Part shown: positions 24,274 through 32,777 of the stretch, one piece after another
How the letters are laid out: each line of letters starts with the position of its first letter
Numbering within the stretch: position 1 is the first letter of the stretch
DNA from: JAPLJC01 sp052326585
GTDB taxonomy: Bacteria; Desulfobacterota; Desulfobaccia; Desulfobaccales; 0-14-0-80-60-11
DNA: 64,000 nt
NCBI GenBank assembly: GCA_052326585.1
Contig: JBKQLU010000003.1
Location: 62,001 to 126,000, forward strand
Direction: 5' to 3'
Made by a program: the position numbers and the translations under genes
Notes under the pieces: generated by a model
Told to the model about the DNA's origin: nothing
Seen by the model: only the letters and a program-made list of their open reading frames with translations
Databases searched by the model: none

Positions 24274-24765
24274 ATGAATAACAACGACGCAAAAGGATTC
24301 GAGTCCCTGATCCCCGGGGTGGTCTGCCGGCCGCTTACGATTCACCAGGATCAGCGGGGCTGGCTGGCCGAAATCTTTCGCCAGGATGAGCTCCCGCCGG
24401 AGCAACTGCCGATGATGGCCTATATCTCCGTGACCCAGCCCGGGGTGGGACGAGGCCCCCATGCCCATCACCGGCAAACCGACCTCTTCTGTTTCCCCGG
24501 TCCGGGGAAGTTCCGGGTCACCCTGTGGGACCAACGGCCCGAGAGCCCGGCTCTCGGCTTGCGCCAGGAATTTCTCCTGGGGGAGAATTGCCCCGGCCTC
24601 ATCATCATTCCACCGGGGGTGGTGCACGGCTATCGGAATCTGAGCGATCGGCCGGGCCTGGTGTGCAACTTCGCCAACCGCCTCTACCGGGGACCGGGCC
24701 GCCAGGAACCGGCGGATGAGATCCGCTTTGAGGACACCCCCGACTCACCTTTCCGCCTGGAGTGA
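24274..24765 (+). CDS. rfbC: dTDP-4-dehydrorhamnose 3,5-epimerase
   Basis: 163 residues, cupin fold. It epimerises C3 and C5 of dTDP-4-keto-6-deoxyglucose during dTDP-L-rhamnose synthesis for O-antigen or other surface polysaccharide. Seen: PLTIHQDQRGWLAEIFRQDE near the N-terminus, GVGRGPHAHHRQTDLF (catalytic His region) and LIIIPPGVVHGYRNLSD. It is slightly shorter than the usual 180 residues and could also act on a related sugar. rfbD and rfbB follow directly; rfbA is not in the window. Confidence 0.88.
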   Translation: MNNNDAKGFESLIPGVVCRPLTIHQDQRGWLAEIFRQDELPPEQLPMMAYISVTQPGVGRGPHAHHRQTDLFCFPGPGKFRVTLWDQRPESPALGLRQEFLLGENCPGLIIIPPGVVHGYRNLSDRPGLVCNFANRLYRGPGRQEPADEIRFEDTPDSPFRLE

Positions 24766-24839
24766 AGGTAAACCTGCGGAGCTGGCATGCCTTTACGAAA
24801 ATTCCGGAAACCGTGCTCAGCAAGCCCAAGGCCCGCTTT

Positions 24840-25700
24840 ATGAAATTATTGATCGCCGGCGCGGCCGGCCAGTTGGGACAGGCATTGCTCCGGGAGGCGG
24901 CCGCCAGGAACTGGGAGGCGGTGGGCGTCGATTTGGAGCATATGGACATCACCGATCCCCGGGCGATCCGGGAGCAGTTGGCCCGGCACCGGCCGGAAGT
25001 GGTGGTGAACGCCGCCGCCGCCACCCGGGTGGACGCCCTGGAGCAGGATGCCGACCTGGCCTTTAAGGTCAACGGCCTGGGGCCGCGCAACCTGGCGGTG
25101 GCCTGCCGGCAACTGGGGTGCAAATTGATCCACCTCTCCACCGACTATGTCTTTGATGGGACCAAGGACCGCCCCTACCTGGAATGGGACGCCCCCGGCC
25201 CCGTGTCGGTCTATGGCCGGAGTAAGCTCCTGGGGGAGGAGTTGGTGCGGCAGCAGTGGACCGACCATTTCATCGTTCGCACCGCCTGGCTTTATGGCCT
25301 GCCGGGCCCCAACTTCGTCACCGCCATCCTGGCGAAAGGCAGGAGTTTGCCGCCGGGACAGGAGTTAAAAGTGGTCAATGACCAGCGGGGCAGCCCCACC
25401 AGTACCCTGGCCCTGGCGCCGCAACTCCTGGCCCTGGCCCAAACCGAGGCCTTCGGCACCTATCACGCCGCCTGCCAGGGAGAGACCACCTGGTACGAGT
25501 TTGCCCGCCTGATTCTCGAGACCGCCGGTCTGCGGGCGGCGGTGGCTCCCTGCAGCACTGCCGAATATCCCGTCCCGGCCCGGCGCCCGGCCAATTCGGT
25601 GCTGGCCAACCGCCTCCTTGAGCTCCAGGGCCTGGACCAGATGCCTCATTGGCAGACGGCCTTCCGGGAGTTCTGGGAGACCTTCGGGGGAGAGCTATGA
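24840..25700 (+). CDS. rfbD: dTDP-4-dehydrorhamnose reductase
   Basis: Last step of dTDP-L-rhamnose synthesis. 286 residues from the ATG giving MKLLIAGAAGQLGQALL, the Rossmann glycine motif at the very start; a GTG at 24762 would add 26 residues not expected in the family. The short-chain dehydrogenase Tyr-x3-Lys appears in VSVYGRSKLLGE, preceded by LIHLSTDYVFDG. VNDQRGSPTST is a family signature. The gene ends in an ATGA overlap with rfbB, so they are coupled. Confidence 0.93.
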   Translation: MKLLIAGAAGQLGQALLREAAARNWEAVGVDLEHMDITDPRAIREQLARHRPEVVVNAAAATRVDALEQDADLAFKVNGLGPRNLAVACRQLGCKLIHLSTDYVFDGTKDRPYLEWDAPGPVSVYGRSKLLGEELVRQQWTDHFIVRTAWLYGLPGPNFVTAILAKGRSLPPGQELKVVNDQRGSPTSTLALAPQLLALAQTEAFGTYHAACQGETTWYEFARLILETAGLRAAVAPCSTAEYPVPARRPANSVLANRLLELQGLDQMPHWQTAFREFWETFGGEL

Positions 25701-26797
25701 GCGTGGTTCTGATAACCGGCGGGGCAGGATTCATCGGCGCCAATTTCATCCATTTTCTCCGCAAGCACCGTCCGGACTGGCGCCTCATCAACCTGGATCT
25801 CCTCACTTATGCCGGCAATCTGGAGAACCTGGCTGCCTTGGCGGGAGACCCGCACCTCACCTTTGTTAAAGGGGACGTGGCTGACCGGGGCCTGGTGGCC
25901 GACCTCTTCGCCCGGCACCCCATCACCCGGGTGGTGCATTTCGCCGCAGAAACCCACGTGGACCGCTCCATTCTGGACCCCGAGGTCTTCGTGCGCGCCA
26001 ATGTCCTGGGGACCTGCACCCTGTTGGACGCGGCCCGGGACCATTGGCAAGGGGCGGCGGCCGAATCCGGGGTCCGGTTTTTGCAAATCAGCACCGATGA
26101 GGTTTACGGCTCTCTGGGCCCACATGAGCCCCCGGCAACCGAAGCCTCCGCCTATGCCCCCCGCAGTCCTTATGCGGCCTCCAAGGCCGGGGCCGATTTC
26201 CTGGCCCGCGCTTACTTCCACACCTACGGGCTGCCGGTGCTCATCACCAATTGCACCAATAATTACGGCCCCTACCAGTTCCCGGAGAAGCTCATTCCTT
26301 TTTGCCTGAGCCAGGCCCTGGAGGGGAAGCCTATCCCCATCTACGGCCGGGGAGACAACATCCGGGACTGGCTCCATGTTACGGACCATTGCCGGGCCCT
26401 GCTGCTGGTGCTGGAGCAGGGCGCCCCCGGGGAGACTTACAATATCGCCGGGGGCCAGGAGAAGCCCAACTTGGAACTGGTGCGTCTGCTGCTGCGGGTG
26501 CTCTCCGAGTTGCGCCCCGAACTTGTGGACCTGGAACGCCTGATTACCTTTGTCACGGATCGCCCCGGCCATGATCGGCGCTATGCCCTGGACACCGGGA
26601 AGATCGAGGCCCAATTGGGCTGGCGCCCGCAGGTCACCCTGGAGCAGGGTCTCCGGGATACGGTGAGTTGGTACCTGGCCCAGGCCGGCTGGCTGGAGCG
26701 GGTGCGCTCCGGGGCCTATCGGGACTTCCTGCGCCAACAGTACGGCGCCGCGGTGGCGGAGGGCGGCGGACCAGGCAAGGTAAAAGGCAAAAGTTAA
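25697..26797 (+). CDS. rfbB: dTDP-glucose 4,6-dehydratase
   Basis: Makes dTDP-4-keto-6-deoxyglucose from dTDP-glucose. 366 residues from the ATG that overlaps the rfbD stop. NAD site ITGGAGFIGANFIHFL (about 6-21), catalytic Thr-Asp-Glu in ISTDEVYGSLG, Tyr-x3-Lys in SPYAASKAGADFL, and NNYGPYQFPEKLIP typical of RmlB. The last residues, GKVKGKS and the stop codon, come from a dispersed AAAAGGCAAAAG-type repeat, so the native C-terminus may have been replaced. rfbA is missing from this cluster. Confidence 0.95.
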   Translation: MSVVLITGGAGFIGANFIHFLRKHRPDWRLINLDLLTYAGNLENLAALAGDPHLTFVKGDVADRGLVADLFARHPITRVVHFAAETHVDRSILDPEVFVRANVLGTCTLLDAARDHWQGAAAESGVRFLQISTDEVYGSLGPHEPPATEASAYAPRSPYAASKAGADFLARAYFHTYGLPVLITNCTNNYGPYQFPEKLIPFCLSQALEGKPIPIYGRGDNIRDWLHVTDHCRALLLVLEQGAPGETYNIAGGQEKPNLELVRLLLRVLSELRPELVDLERLITFVTDRPGHDRRYALDTGKIEAQLGWRPQVTLEQGLRDTVSWYLAQAGWLERVRSGAYRDFLRQQYGAAVAEGGGPGKVKGKS

Positions 26798-26842
26798 AAG
26801 GGAAAATATTTGCTTTTTTACTTTCTACTTTTGCTTTTTAGA
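26779..26842. repeat. AAAAGGCAAAAG-type inverted repeat at the rfbB end
   Basis: AAAAGGCAAAAGTTAAAAGG at the left pairs imperfectly with ACTTTCTACTTTTGCTTTTT at the right. The left arm encodes the last codons and the stop of rfbB. Similar units are at 31046-31094 and, more weakly, 53729-53789. Confidence 0.6.
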
Positions 26843-26853
26843 GGCAGCTCACC

Positions 26854-28203
26854 ATGACTTACGACCGCGACACCCTGGTGCGCTGGGACCGGGAGCACCT
26901 CTGGCATCCCTTCACCCAGATGCAGGGCTTCCGGGAGGAAGAACTCCTGATCATCACCCGGGGCGAAGGGAGCTATCTCTTCGATCAGGACGGCAACCGC
27001 TACCTGGACGGGGTCTCCTCCCTCTGGGCCAACCTTCACGGCCACCGCCGCCCGGAGTTGGACCAGGCCTTGCAGAGCCAACTGGAGCAGGTGGCCCACA
27101 GCACCCTCCTGGGATTGGCCCATCCCCCGGCCATCCTCCTGGCCCGCCGCCTGGCCCACTTGGCTCCCGCCGGCCTCACCCGGGTCTTTTTCTCCGACGA
27201 CGGCTCCACCGCGGTGGAGGTGGCCCTGAAGCTGGCTTTCCAATACTGGCAAAACCAAGGGAACCGGAAGAAGCGGCGGTTCCTGAAGTTGAGCAACGGC
27301 TACCACGGCGACACCCTGGGAGCGGTGGCGGTGGGCGGCATCCCACTGTTCCACGAAATCTACCACCCCCTGCTGTTCGACACCCTGGAGGCCCCCGCCC
27401 CATACTGCTACCGCTGCCGCCACCGGGAGGACTGCCGGGAGCAGTGCCTGGAGGACCTGGAAGCCCAGGTGGCCGGCCATCACCGGGAACTGGCCGCGGT
27501 CATCCTGGAGCCGGTAATGCAGGGGGCGGCGGGCATGATCCCGCAACCCCCGGGTTACCTGGCCAGGGTGCGGGAGGTGACCCGGCGCCACCGCGTGCTC
27601 CTGATCGCCGACGAAGTGGCGGTGGGCTTCGGCCGCACCGGCCGGATGTTCGCCTGCCAGCACGAAGAGGTGAGTCCGGACCTCATGTGCCTGGCCAAGG
27701 GCATTACCGGGGGCTACCTGCCCCTGGCCGCCACCCTGGCCAGCGATGAGATTTACCAGGCCTTTCTGGGGGAATATCAGGAATTCAAAACCTTTTTCCA
27801 CGGCCACACCTATACCGGCAACCCCCTGGCCGCGGCGGTGGGGCTGGCCAGCCTCGATATCTTCGAAAAAGAGCGGCTGATTGAGGCCCTGGCCCCGAAG
27901 ATTGAGCTGCTCACCCGGCTCCTGGCGGGGATGGCAGTCCACCCCCATGTGGGCGATATCCGCCAGCGGGGCCTGATGGTGGGGATCGAACTGGTGCGGG
28001 ACCAGGGCTCCAGGGAACCCTGGCCGCCGGCCCAACGCGTCGGCCATCGGGTCATCCTGGCGGCGCGCCGCCTGGGAGCCATCCTGCGGCCCCTGGGGGA
28101 CGTCATCGTCCTGCTGCCGCCCCTGAGCATCTCGTCCGCGGAGCTTGAGGACCTGGCCAGGATCACCTACAAGGCCATCGACCGGGGAACGACCTTGGAT
28201 TGA
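26854..28203 (+). CDS. bioA: Adenosylmethionine-8-amino-7-oxononanoate aminotransferase
   Basis: PLP enzyme of biotin synthesis using S-adenosylmethionine as amino donor to make 7,8-diaminopelargonate. 449 residues. HLWHPFTQMQ near the N-terminus is a BioA hallmark, followed by GVSSLWANLHGH, FFSDDGSTAVEVALKLA, NGYHGDTLGAVAVGG, and LIADEVAVGFGRTGRMFAC leading to LCLAKGITGGYLPLA, where the lysine binds PLP. Four cysteines at YCYRCRHREDCREQC (about residues 186-200) are typical of a subgroup. No other bio gene is adjacent, so the pathway is dispersed. Confidence 0.93.
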   Translation: MTYDRDTLVRWDREHLWHPFTQMQGFREEELLIITRGEGSYLFDQDGNRYLDGVSSLWANLHGHRRPELDQALQSQLEQVAHSTLLGLAHPPAILLARRLAHLAPAGLTRVFFSDDGSTAVEVALKLAFQYWQNQGNRKKRRFLKLSNGYHGDTLGAVAVGGIPLFHEIYHPLLFDTLEAPAPYCYRCRHREDCREQCLEDLEAQVAGHHRELAAVILEPVMQGAAGMIPQPPGYLARVREVTRRHRVLLIADEVAVGFGRTGRMFACQHEEVSPDLMCLAKGITGGYLPLAATLASDEIYQAFLGEYQEFKTFFHGHTYTGNPLAAAVGLASLDIFEKERLIEALAPKIELLTRLLAGMAVHPHVGDIRQRGLMVGIELVRDQGSREPWPPAQRVGHRVILAARRLGAILRPLGDVIVLLPPLSISSAELEDLARITYKAIDRGTTLD

Positions 28204-28691
28204 TAGGTCCGGTGGCTCGGCTTTAATTGCAGATAATGGCAAGTGATCGGTTGCCACGGACGTGCCCGGCTATTCTTATCCGCAAAGAATTTTTGTGTTA
28301 TTTTCCAAGAGAATCTCGCTCCTCCCCATCCCGGGCCGGTCCCGCCACGGTCTCCCCATAGGCTAACCATCTGTAATTTCAGAGTTTATTTCCATGGCCC
28401 ACCCTGGCATGATCCTTGGATTGATACCTGAAGAGAGCCAAGCCGCGGCCAGTATGGGTTTTCGGGATTTTCTTTAATAAATCCCGACCCTAAAAACCCC
28501 CCTTCCTGAGTAGGGAGGGGTTGGGGGAGGGTGGTCTCGTTTTAGGATAGCAAAGAATTGATCACCCCAGGCCGATCCTCCCTCCTCAGGAAAAAGGGGA
28601 TAAAAGCGCCCTCTTTTTTGAGGCTTTTCCTGAAACACCGGGCGACAAGCCCCGGGGGTGGTCCGCCACCCGCCAACCAAAGGAGACACGG
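28204..28691. other. Intergenic region with MITE-like repeat
   Basis: About 490 bases without a gene between bioA and the response regulator gene. The right half is a dispersed element (28493-28638); the left half shows no clear structure. Confidence 0.55.
28493..28638. repeat. MITE-like dispersed element, copy A
   Basis: About 145 bases with imperfect terminal inverted repeats (CCTTCCTGAGTAGGGAGGGG versus CCTCCCTCCTCAGGAAAAAGG) and the internal pattern ATCACCCC...GATC...GGGGATAAA. The element at 48436-48580 has the same order of blocks. It carries no coding frame. It ends about 50 bases before the start of the downstream gene. Confidence 0.6.
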
Positions 28692-29771
28692 ATGCGAGAC
28701 TCGGTCAGAAGTTTATCGCCCCCGCACCTTGGCATGGAGTTGCTTGCTACCCCCGGCCACCCGGATAGCGTCCCCCCCTACCCGGATATCCTGCCGTCCG
28801 TCCTGGTCGTCGATGACGATAACCAGTACCGCAGGGTTCTCCTGAACTATCTGGAGCTCATCCACTTTGCCGGCAAGGGCGCCGCCGATGGGCCGGAGGC
28901 CCTGGGAATCCTGGCTCAAGAACGGATCGACCTGGTGGTCAGCGATATTAAAATGGAGGGCATGGATGGGGTGGCGCTGATGCATGAGGCGCACCAGACT
29001 TATCCCCAGGTACCCTTCATTATGATGACCGGTTATGCCCGGGAATATTCCTGCCAAGACACCATTAATGCCGGGGCCAGCGACTTCATTGCCAAGCCCT
29101 TCTCTCTGGGGGAATTGCGGGCTAAGATTTGGCGGGTCCGGAAAGAAAAGGACATTCTGCGGCAACTGCAGCATAGCCTGGCCAGTCTCAAAAACCTCAT
29201 CGAGAATACGATGGAGGCCCTGGCCTCCACCCTGGAACATAGAGACCCATATAGCGCCGCGCGCCAGAATCGCGTCGGCGACCTGGCCTGCGCCATCGCC
29301 ATGGAAATGGGGCTCCCGCAAGAACGGATCGAGGTCCTGCGCCTGGCCGCCTTCGTCCACGATATCGCCAAGATGGGGGTTCCCGCCGCCAGTCTGACCA
29401 AACCGGGAGCACTGCTCGCCTTCGAAATGAGCCTGATTAAGGTTCATTGTCAGGCATTTTTTGAGATCTTGAATACCGTCGAATTTCCCAGGCCCCTCTC
29501 CCAAATGGTCTTCCGGCATCATGGCAGGGTTAACGGTTTGGAGTATGCCCATGGGATTAATGAGCCCATGCTGATCCTGGAGGCCAGGATCCTGGCGGTG
29601 GCCGAGGTGGTGGAAGCCATGACTTCCAGGCCGCCTTACCAGCCCACCCTGGGATTGAGCGCCGCCCTGGAAGAAATCTCCAAGAATCGCGGCGTGCTCT
29701 ATGATAGCGAGGTGGTGGATGCCTGCCTGAGGCTGTGCCACGAAAAGGGATTTACCTCCGGAAGCTCATGA
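28692..29771 (+). CDS. Response regulator with degenerate HD-GYP output domain
   Basis: 359 residues, ATG with GGAGA upstream. A receiver domain occupies about 35-150 (VLVVDDDNQY, phospho-acceptor Asp85 in VVSDIKMEGMDG, Lys136 in IAKPFS). A short coiled linker leads to an HD domain with HDIAKMGVP (His223-Asp224), LTKPGAL, KVHCQAF (His252) and HH at 276-277. The GYP region reads NGLEYA instead of DGSGYP, and the conserved ADVFDA reads AEVVEA. Canonical HD-GYP proteins hydrolyse cyclic di-GMP. These changes make reduced or altered activity likely. No sensor kinase is adjacent. Confidence 0.83.
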   Translation: MRDSVRSLSPPHLGMELLATPGHPDSVPPYPDILPSVLVVDDDNQYRRVLLNYLELIHFAGKGAADGPEALGILAQERIDLVVSDIKMEGMDGVALMHEAHQTYPQVPFIMMTGYAREYSCQDTINAGASDFIAKPFSLGELRAKIWRVRKEKDILRQLQHSLASLKNLIENTMEALASTLEHRDPYSAARQNRVGDLACAIAMEMGLPQERIEVLRLAAFVHDIAKMGVPAASLTKPGALLAFEMSLIKVHCQAFFEILNTVEFPRPLSQMVFRHHGRVNGLEYAHGINEPMLILEARILAVAEVVEAMTSRPPYQPTLGLSAALEEISKNRGVLYDSEVVDACLRLCHEKGFTSGSS

Positions 29772-29962
29772 GTTGAGAGCGCCAAGAAGTCTAGTGACGC
29801 CGCCGCCCGGAACTGGCGTCGTTCCGCCAGCGGTTCTCCATTGAAACGGACCGATTTTTTGCCCCTTTTTGGCAAGGGGGCCTTAATCACAGCCAATCCA
29901 GCTTTCCAGTCCTGAGATTAGATCCAGCCGATCAGGAACCCCGAACCCGCTTAGTTAAAAAA

Positions 29963-29994
29963 GGCCGGCGGGATCTAAACCCGCCAGCCCTTTT
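29963..29994. terminator. Bidirectional terminator between convergent genes
   Basis: GGCCGGCGGG (29963-29972) pairs with CCCGCCAGCC (29980-29989) with one mismatch. It is followed by TTTT on the plus strand and by TTTTTT on the minus strand. It suits termination of both the response regulator gene and the SPFH gene. Confidence 0.8.
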
Positions 29995-30019
29995 CAGGCG
30001 ATCTCCCGCCTCTTAATGC

Positions 30020-30901
30020 TTATTTGGCGCCTGCCTCCGCACCGCCTGACAAGCCGCCCACCTTGCCCAGGTCAATGAGAGGAACGGCTCCTCCAGAGAC
30101 TTGCGGCAAGATCCCGTTCCATTTTTCGATCCCTTTGTACTGCACCAGGATCGGGGTGATCGAGCGTGACAGGGCATCATTGGCCTTGGCCTGTCCCTGC
30201 GCCACCACCTGGATGGATTCAGCCTCCCCTTTGGCCGTGGCCACCTTTTGCTGAGCTTCAATGGTGCGTTGGGCCAAAACCTGCTTCTGCGTTTCGACTT
30301 GCTGCTGGGCTACCTGCTTGGTCTCGATGGCCCTTTCATATTCAGGAGAGAACCGGATATCGGCAAAGTAGATGTCATCGACGATGATGTGATACCTCGC
30401 CAGGTTTTCCCCCAATAAGGTCATCGCCTTCTTGCGGATCTCGGCTCTTTTGGGCAGGATTTCCTCGATGGGGTAAGTCGGCACCACTTCCTTGACGAAG
30501 TCGTTGAAGGCCGGGTCGATCACCTTGTCGGCAAAATCGAGCCCCACTTTCTGGTAAAGATCATTGACGTAAGCCGGATCGATATGGAAGTTCATCATCC
30601 CGGTCATCTTCACATTCTGGTATTCCCTGGAAGAGGCATCGATCTCTCTGAAAGGATGGGGTTGCACCTTGACATCCACCTTGACGACCGTTTCGGCTAT
30701 GGGGACTATGAAGTTGAGCCCCTCCCCCATGATTCTCCTCTCTACACTCCCCCACCACAGGACCACCCCCCGGTGGCCGGCCGGAATGATGACAAAGGTG
30801 CTCCAACCAACGATCAGGATGACGATGAGCAAGACGATAATGGCAATATTGCGGGGACTGGGCGTTTTGAATTCATTCAGGTTGATGACTTTGTCCGCCA
30901 C
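30020..30901 (-). CDS. SPFH/prohibitin family membrane protein
   Basis: 293 residues from a GTG with GAGGAGG upstream. One N-terminal transmembrane helix (IAIIVLLIVILIVGWSTFVII, about 19-39), then a PHB/SPFH domain (GHRGVVLWWGSVERRIMGEGLNFIVPI) and a long Gln/Ala/Glu coiled-coil (ETKQVAQQQVETQKQVLAQ). The family includes prohibitins and HflC/HflK, which form ring-shaped scaffolds that modulate proteases such as FtsH. No HflK partner or NfeD gene is adjacent, so it resembles a stand-alone prohibitin-like protein. It is terminated by the hairpin just downstream. Confidence 0.9.
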   Translation of the reverse strand: MADKVINLNEFKTPSPRNIAIIVLLIVILIVGWSTFVIIPAGHRGVVLWWGSVERRIMGEGLNFIVPIAETVVKVDVKVQPHPFREIDASSREYQNVKMTGMMNFHIDPAYVNDLYQKVGLDFADKVIDPAFNDFVKEVVPTYPIEEILPKRAEIRKKAMTLLGENLARYHIIVDDIYFADIRFSPEYERAIETKQVAQQQVETQKQVLAQRTIEAQQKVATAKGEAESIQVVAQGQAKANDALSRSITPILVQYKGIEKWNGILPQVSGGAVPLIDLGKVGGLSGGAEAGAK

Positions 30902-31192
30902 ATTTTCCTCCTCTTGGGTGTTTTAGCCGGGACGATGCGCCCTACCGAGCTCATCCGAATAACCCGGCTCATTAAGTATCATAACATGGATACCCTTAAA
31001 AAAACGTTTTTCCTGAGGATCAGGGCCTCCGCGGGGCGCCATATTAAGGCAAAGCTACAGGGTAACAAGGCAAAACTTTTGCCTTTTGCTTTAACACTCC
31101 GGCGCCGCAAACTTCCATGGATTTGCCTGAGCCTTGATGCTATAGTGAGGGTCTAAATTTTTTCCAAGGTCCTCCCCGGAAAGGAAATCGGC
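30902..31192. other. Divergent intergenic region with repeat
   Basis: About 290 bases between the divergent SPFH and PurD-like genes. Bases 31046-31094 hold an AAGGCAAAA/TTTTGCCTT inverted repeat related to those at 26779 and 53729. No unambiguous promoter pair was seen. Confidence 0.5.
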
Positions 31193-32692
31193 ATGAATCC
31201 ATGGAAAATCGGCTTCGTGGGCACCGACGGCCGCACCTTGCTGGCCGCCCTGGAGACCAGCCGGGCCACCAGCGAGCTCTATCCCGGCGACTACCGGGGG
31301 CTGGTAGTGCGGGGCACCCCGGCCATGCCGGCCTGGGCCCGGAGAGCCGGCTGGCCGGTGGATTTCCTGCCGGTGGCCGAGCATGCCGCCCCGGCCTATG
31401 CCGAGACGCTGATCCGGGCCTTCCGGGAAGGGGCCCTGGACGCCGCCCTGGTCATGCCCGAGTCCCTGGTCTTCGAAGGCCTGGTGGACCTGGTGGCCGC
31501 AGCCGGCCAGGGCGGCCGGATCATCGGCCTGAGCCGGCAGGCCGCCTTTGTGGAGGCGGACAAGATCGCCTGCAAACACCTGTGCCGGGAGGCTGGCATC
31601 CCGGTGGCTCCGGCCTGGGTGGAGGCCGACGCCCGGGATTACCGGTCCGTTTTGGGAACCTGTCTAGAATACCTGCACGACTACGGCGGGGCGGTCCTGA
31701 AGTATCCCTACGCCGCCGGCGGCAAAGGGGCCCGTATAATCGGCAATACCTGGGAAATCCGGGATGTTTATGAGCAGCTGCTCAACGATTACCGGGAAGC
31801 CTACCTGAAGGGGTTCGGCAAAAGAGCCCCCTGGCCGCTGCTCATCGAGTCCCGTCTGTCCGGGGTGGAGATCAGCTTCACCATCCTGGTGGATAAGGAC
31901 GGTCATCACCGGTTCCTGCCCACGGCCATGGACTATCCCGAGCGTTTCGCCGGCCCGCCGGGGCTGGAGAACCCCATCACCGGCGGCATGGGTTCCATCT
32001 CCCCCCACCCCCTGGAGTCTCCGGAGCTGCTGCTCCTGGCGGAAGAGACCATCGCCCGCCCCCTGGTCGCCAAGATGCGCGAGCGGGGCCTCCTGCGCCA
32101 GTGCGTCCTCTATCCCGGATGTTTCGTCTCCTTCGGACGGGACTTTACCCCCACCGCCATTCGCGTCAGCGAAATCAATATCCGCCCCGGGGAGCCGGAG
32201 TTCCAGCCCGTCGTCAAACGGCTGCGCAATCTGGGGCCCTTGCTGCGGGCCATGGTGGAGGGCAGTCTCGACCAGATGGCCCCGGAGGTCAGAAGCGACC
32301 AGATATCCCTCTGCCTGGCCCTGGTCACCGGCCCCGGCGGCCCCAAACAGCAGAAGGGCTACCCCTGGTCCCTGACCAAAGGGGAGACCCTGGAGGTGGA
32401 TTTCGACTATTTCGACAAAAAGAAGATCACCGTGATCCCTTCCGCCATGGATTGGGACGAGGGGGTGTTCAAAACCGACGGCTCCCGGGTGGCTTACCTG
32501 GTGGCCAACGCCACCGTCAAGGCAGGGCAGCAGCGGGGCCAGGTGGTGGAAACCTTGCGGCAGAAATTGCTCAATGCCTTCGATCTTGGCAAGATCAGGG
32601 CCATCCCCCGGGAAAACCTGGCGGGCAATCGCCTGACCCTGCGCCGGGACATCGGCCTCCATTACCAGAAGGCGGAATTGTTGCGGACTTAA
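31193..32692 (+). CDS. purD: PurD-like ATP-grasp ligase (phosphoribosylamine--glycine ligase family)
   Basis: 499 residues. From about 125 on it follows PurD: KIACKHLCREAGIPVAPAW, LKYPYAAGGKGARI, ESRLSGVEISFTILVD, ENPITGGMGSISPHP, and ...SEINIRPGEPEFQ in place of EFNxRFGDPETQ. PurD joins glycine to phosphoribosylamine in purine synthesis. The N-terminal 110 residues (KIGFVGTDGRTLLAALE) lack the usual GSGGREHAL start, and the protein is about 70 residues longer than typical. It may be a diverged PurD or a paralogue with another substrate. Other purine genes (purH part, purM) are dispersed in the window, so a PurD role is plausible. Confidence 0.7.
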   Translation: MNPWKIGFVGTDGRTLLAALETSRATSELYPGDYRGLVVRGTPAMPAWARRAGWPVDFLPVAEHAAPAYAETLIRAFREGALDAALVMPESLVFEGLVDLVAAAGQGGRIIGLSRQAAFVEADKIACKHLCREAGIPVAPAWVEADARDYRSVLGTCLEYLHDYGGAVLKYPYAAGGKGARIIGNTWEIRDVYEQLLNDYREAYLKGFGKRAPWPLLIESRLSGVEISFTILVDKDGHHRFLPTAMDYPERFAGPPGLENPITGGMGSISPHPLESPELLLLAEETIARPLVAKMRERGLLRQCVLYPGCFVSFGRDFTPTAIRVSEINIRPGEPEFQPVVKRLRNLGPLLRAMVEGSLDQMAPEVRSDQISLCLALVTGPGGPKQQKGYPWSLTKGETLEVDFDYFDKKKITVIPSAMDWDEGVFKTDGSRVAYLVANATVKAGQQRGQVVETLRQKLLNAFDLGKIRAIPRENLAGNRLTLRRDIGLHYQKAELLRT

Positions 32693-32777
32693 AAGATAGA
32701 GGAAAAAGGAAAAATGGTTAAAGGCGGGATGCGCTTCCCTTACCCGGCCTACGGGCTTTCTTTAAAAGGAGGTTCTC

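Noticed and set aside
25646..26737. Long open frame antisense to rfbB
   Set aside because: Opposite strand of a fully recognisable rfbB; its Gly/His/Gln-rich translation is typical of antisense frames in GC-rich DNA.
26818..28257. 479-codon frame antisense to bioA
   Set aside because: bioA is intact on the other strand with all motifs; the antisense protein has no recognisable domain and a skewed composition.
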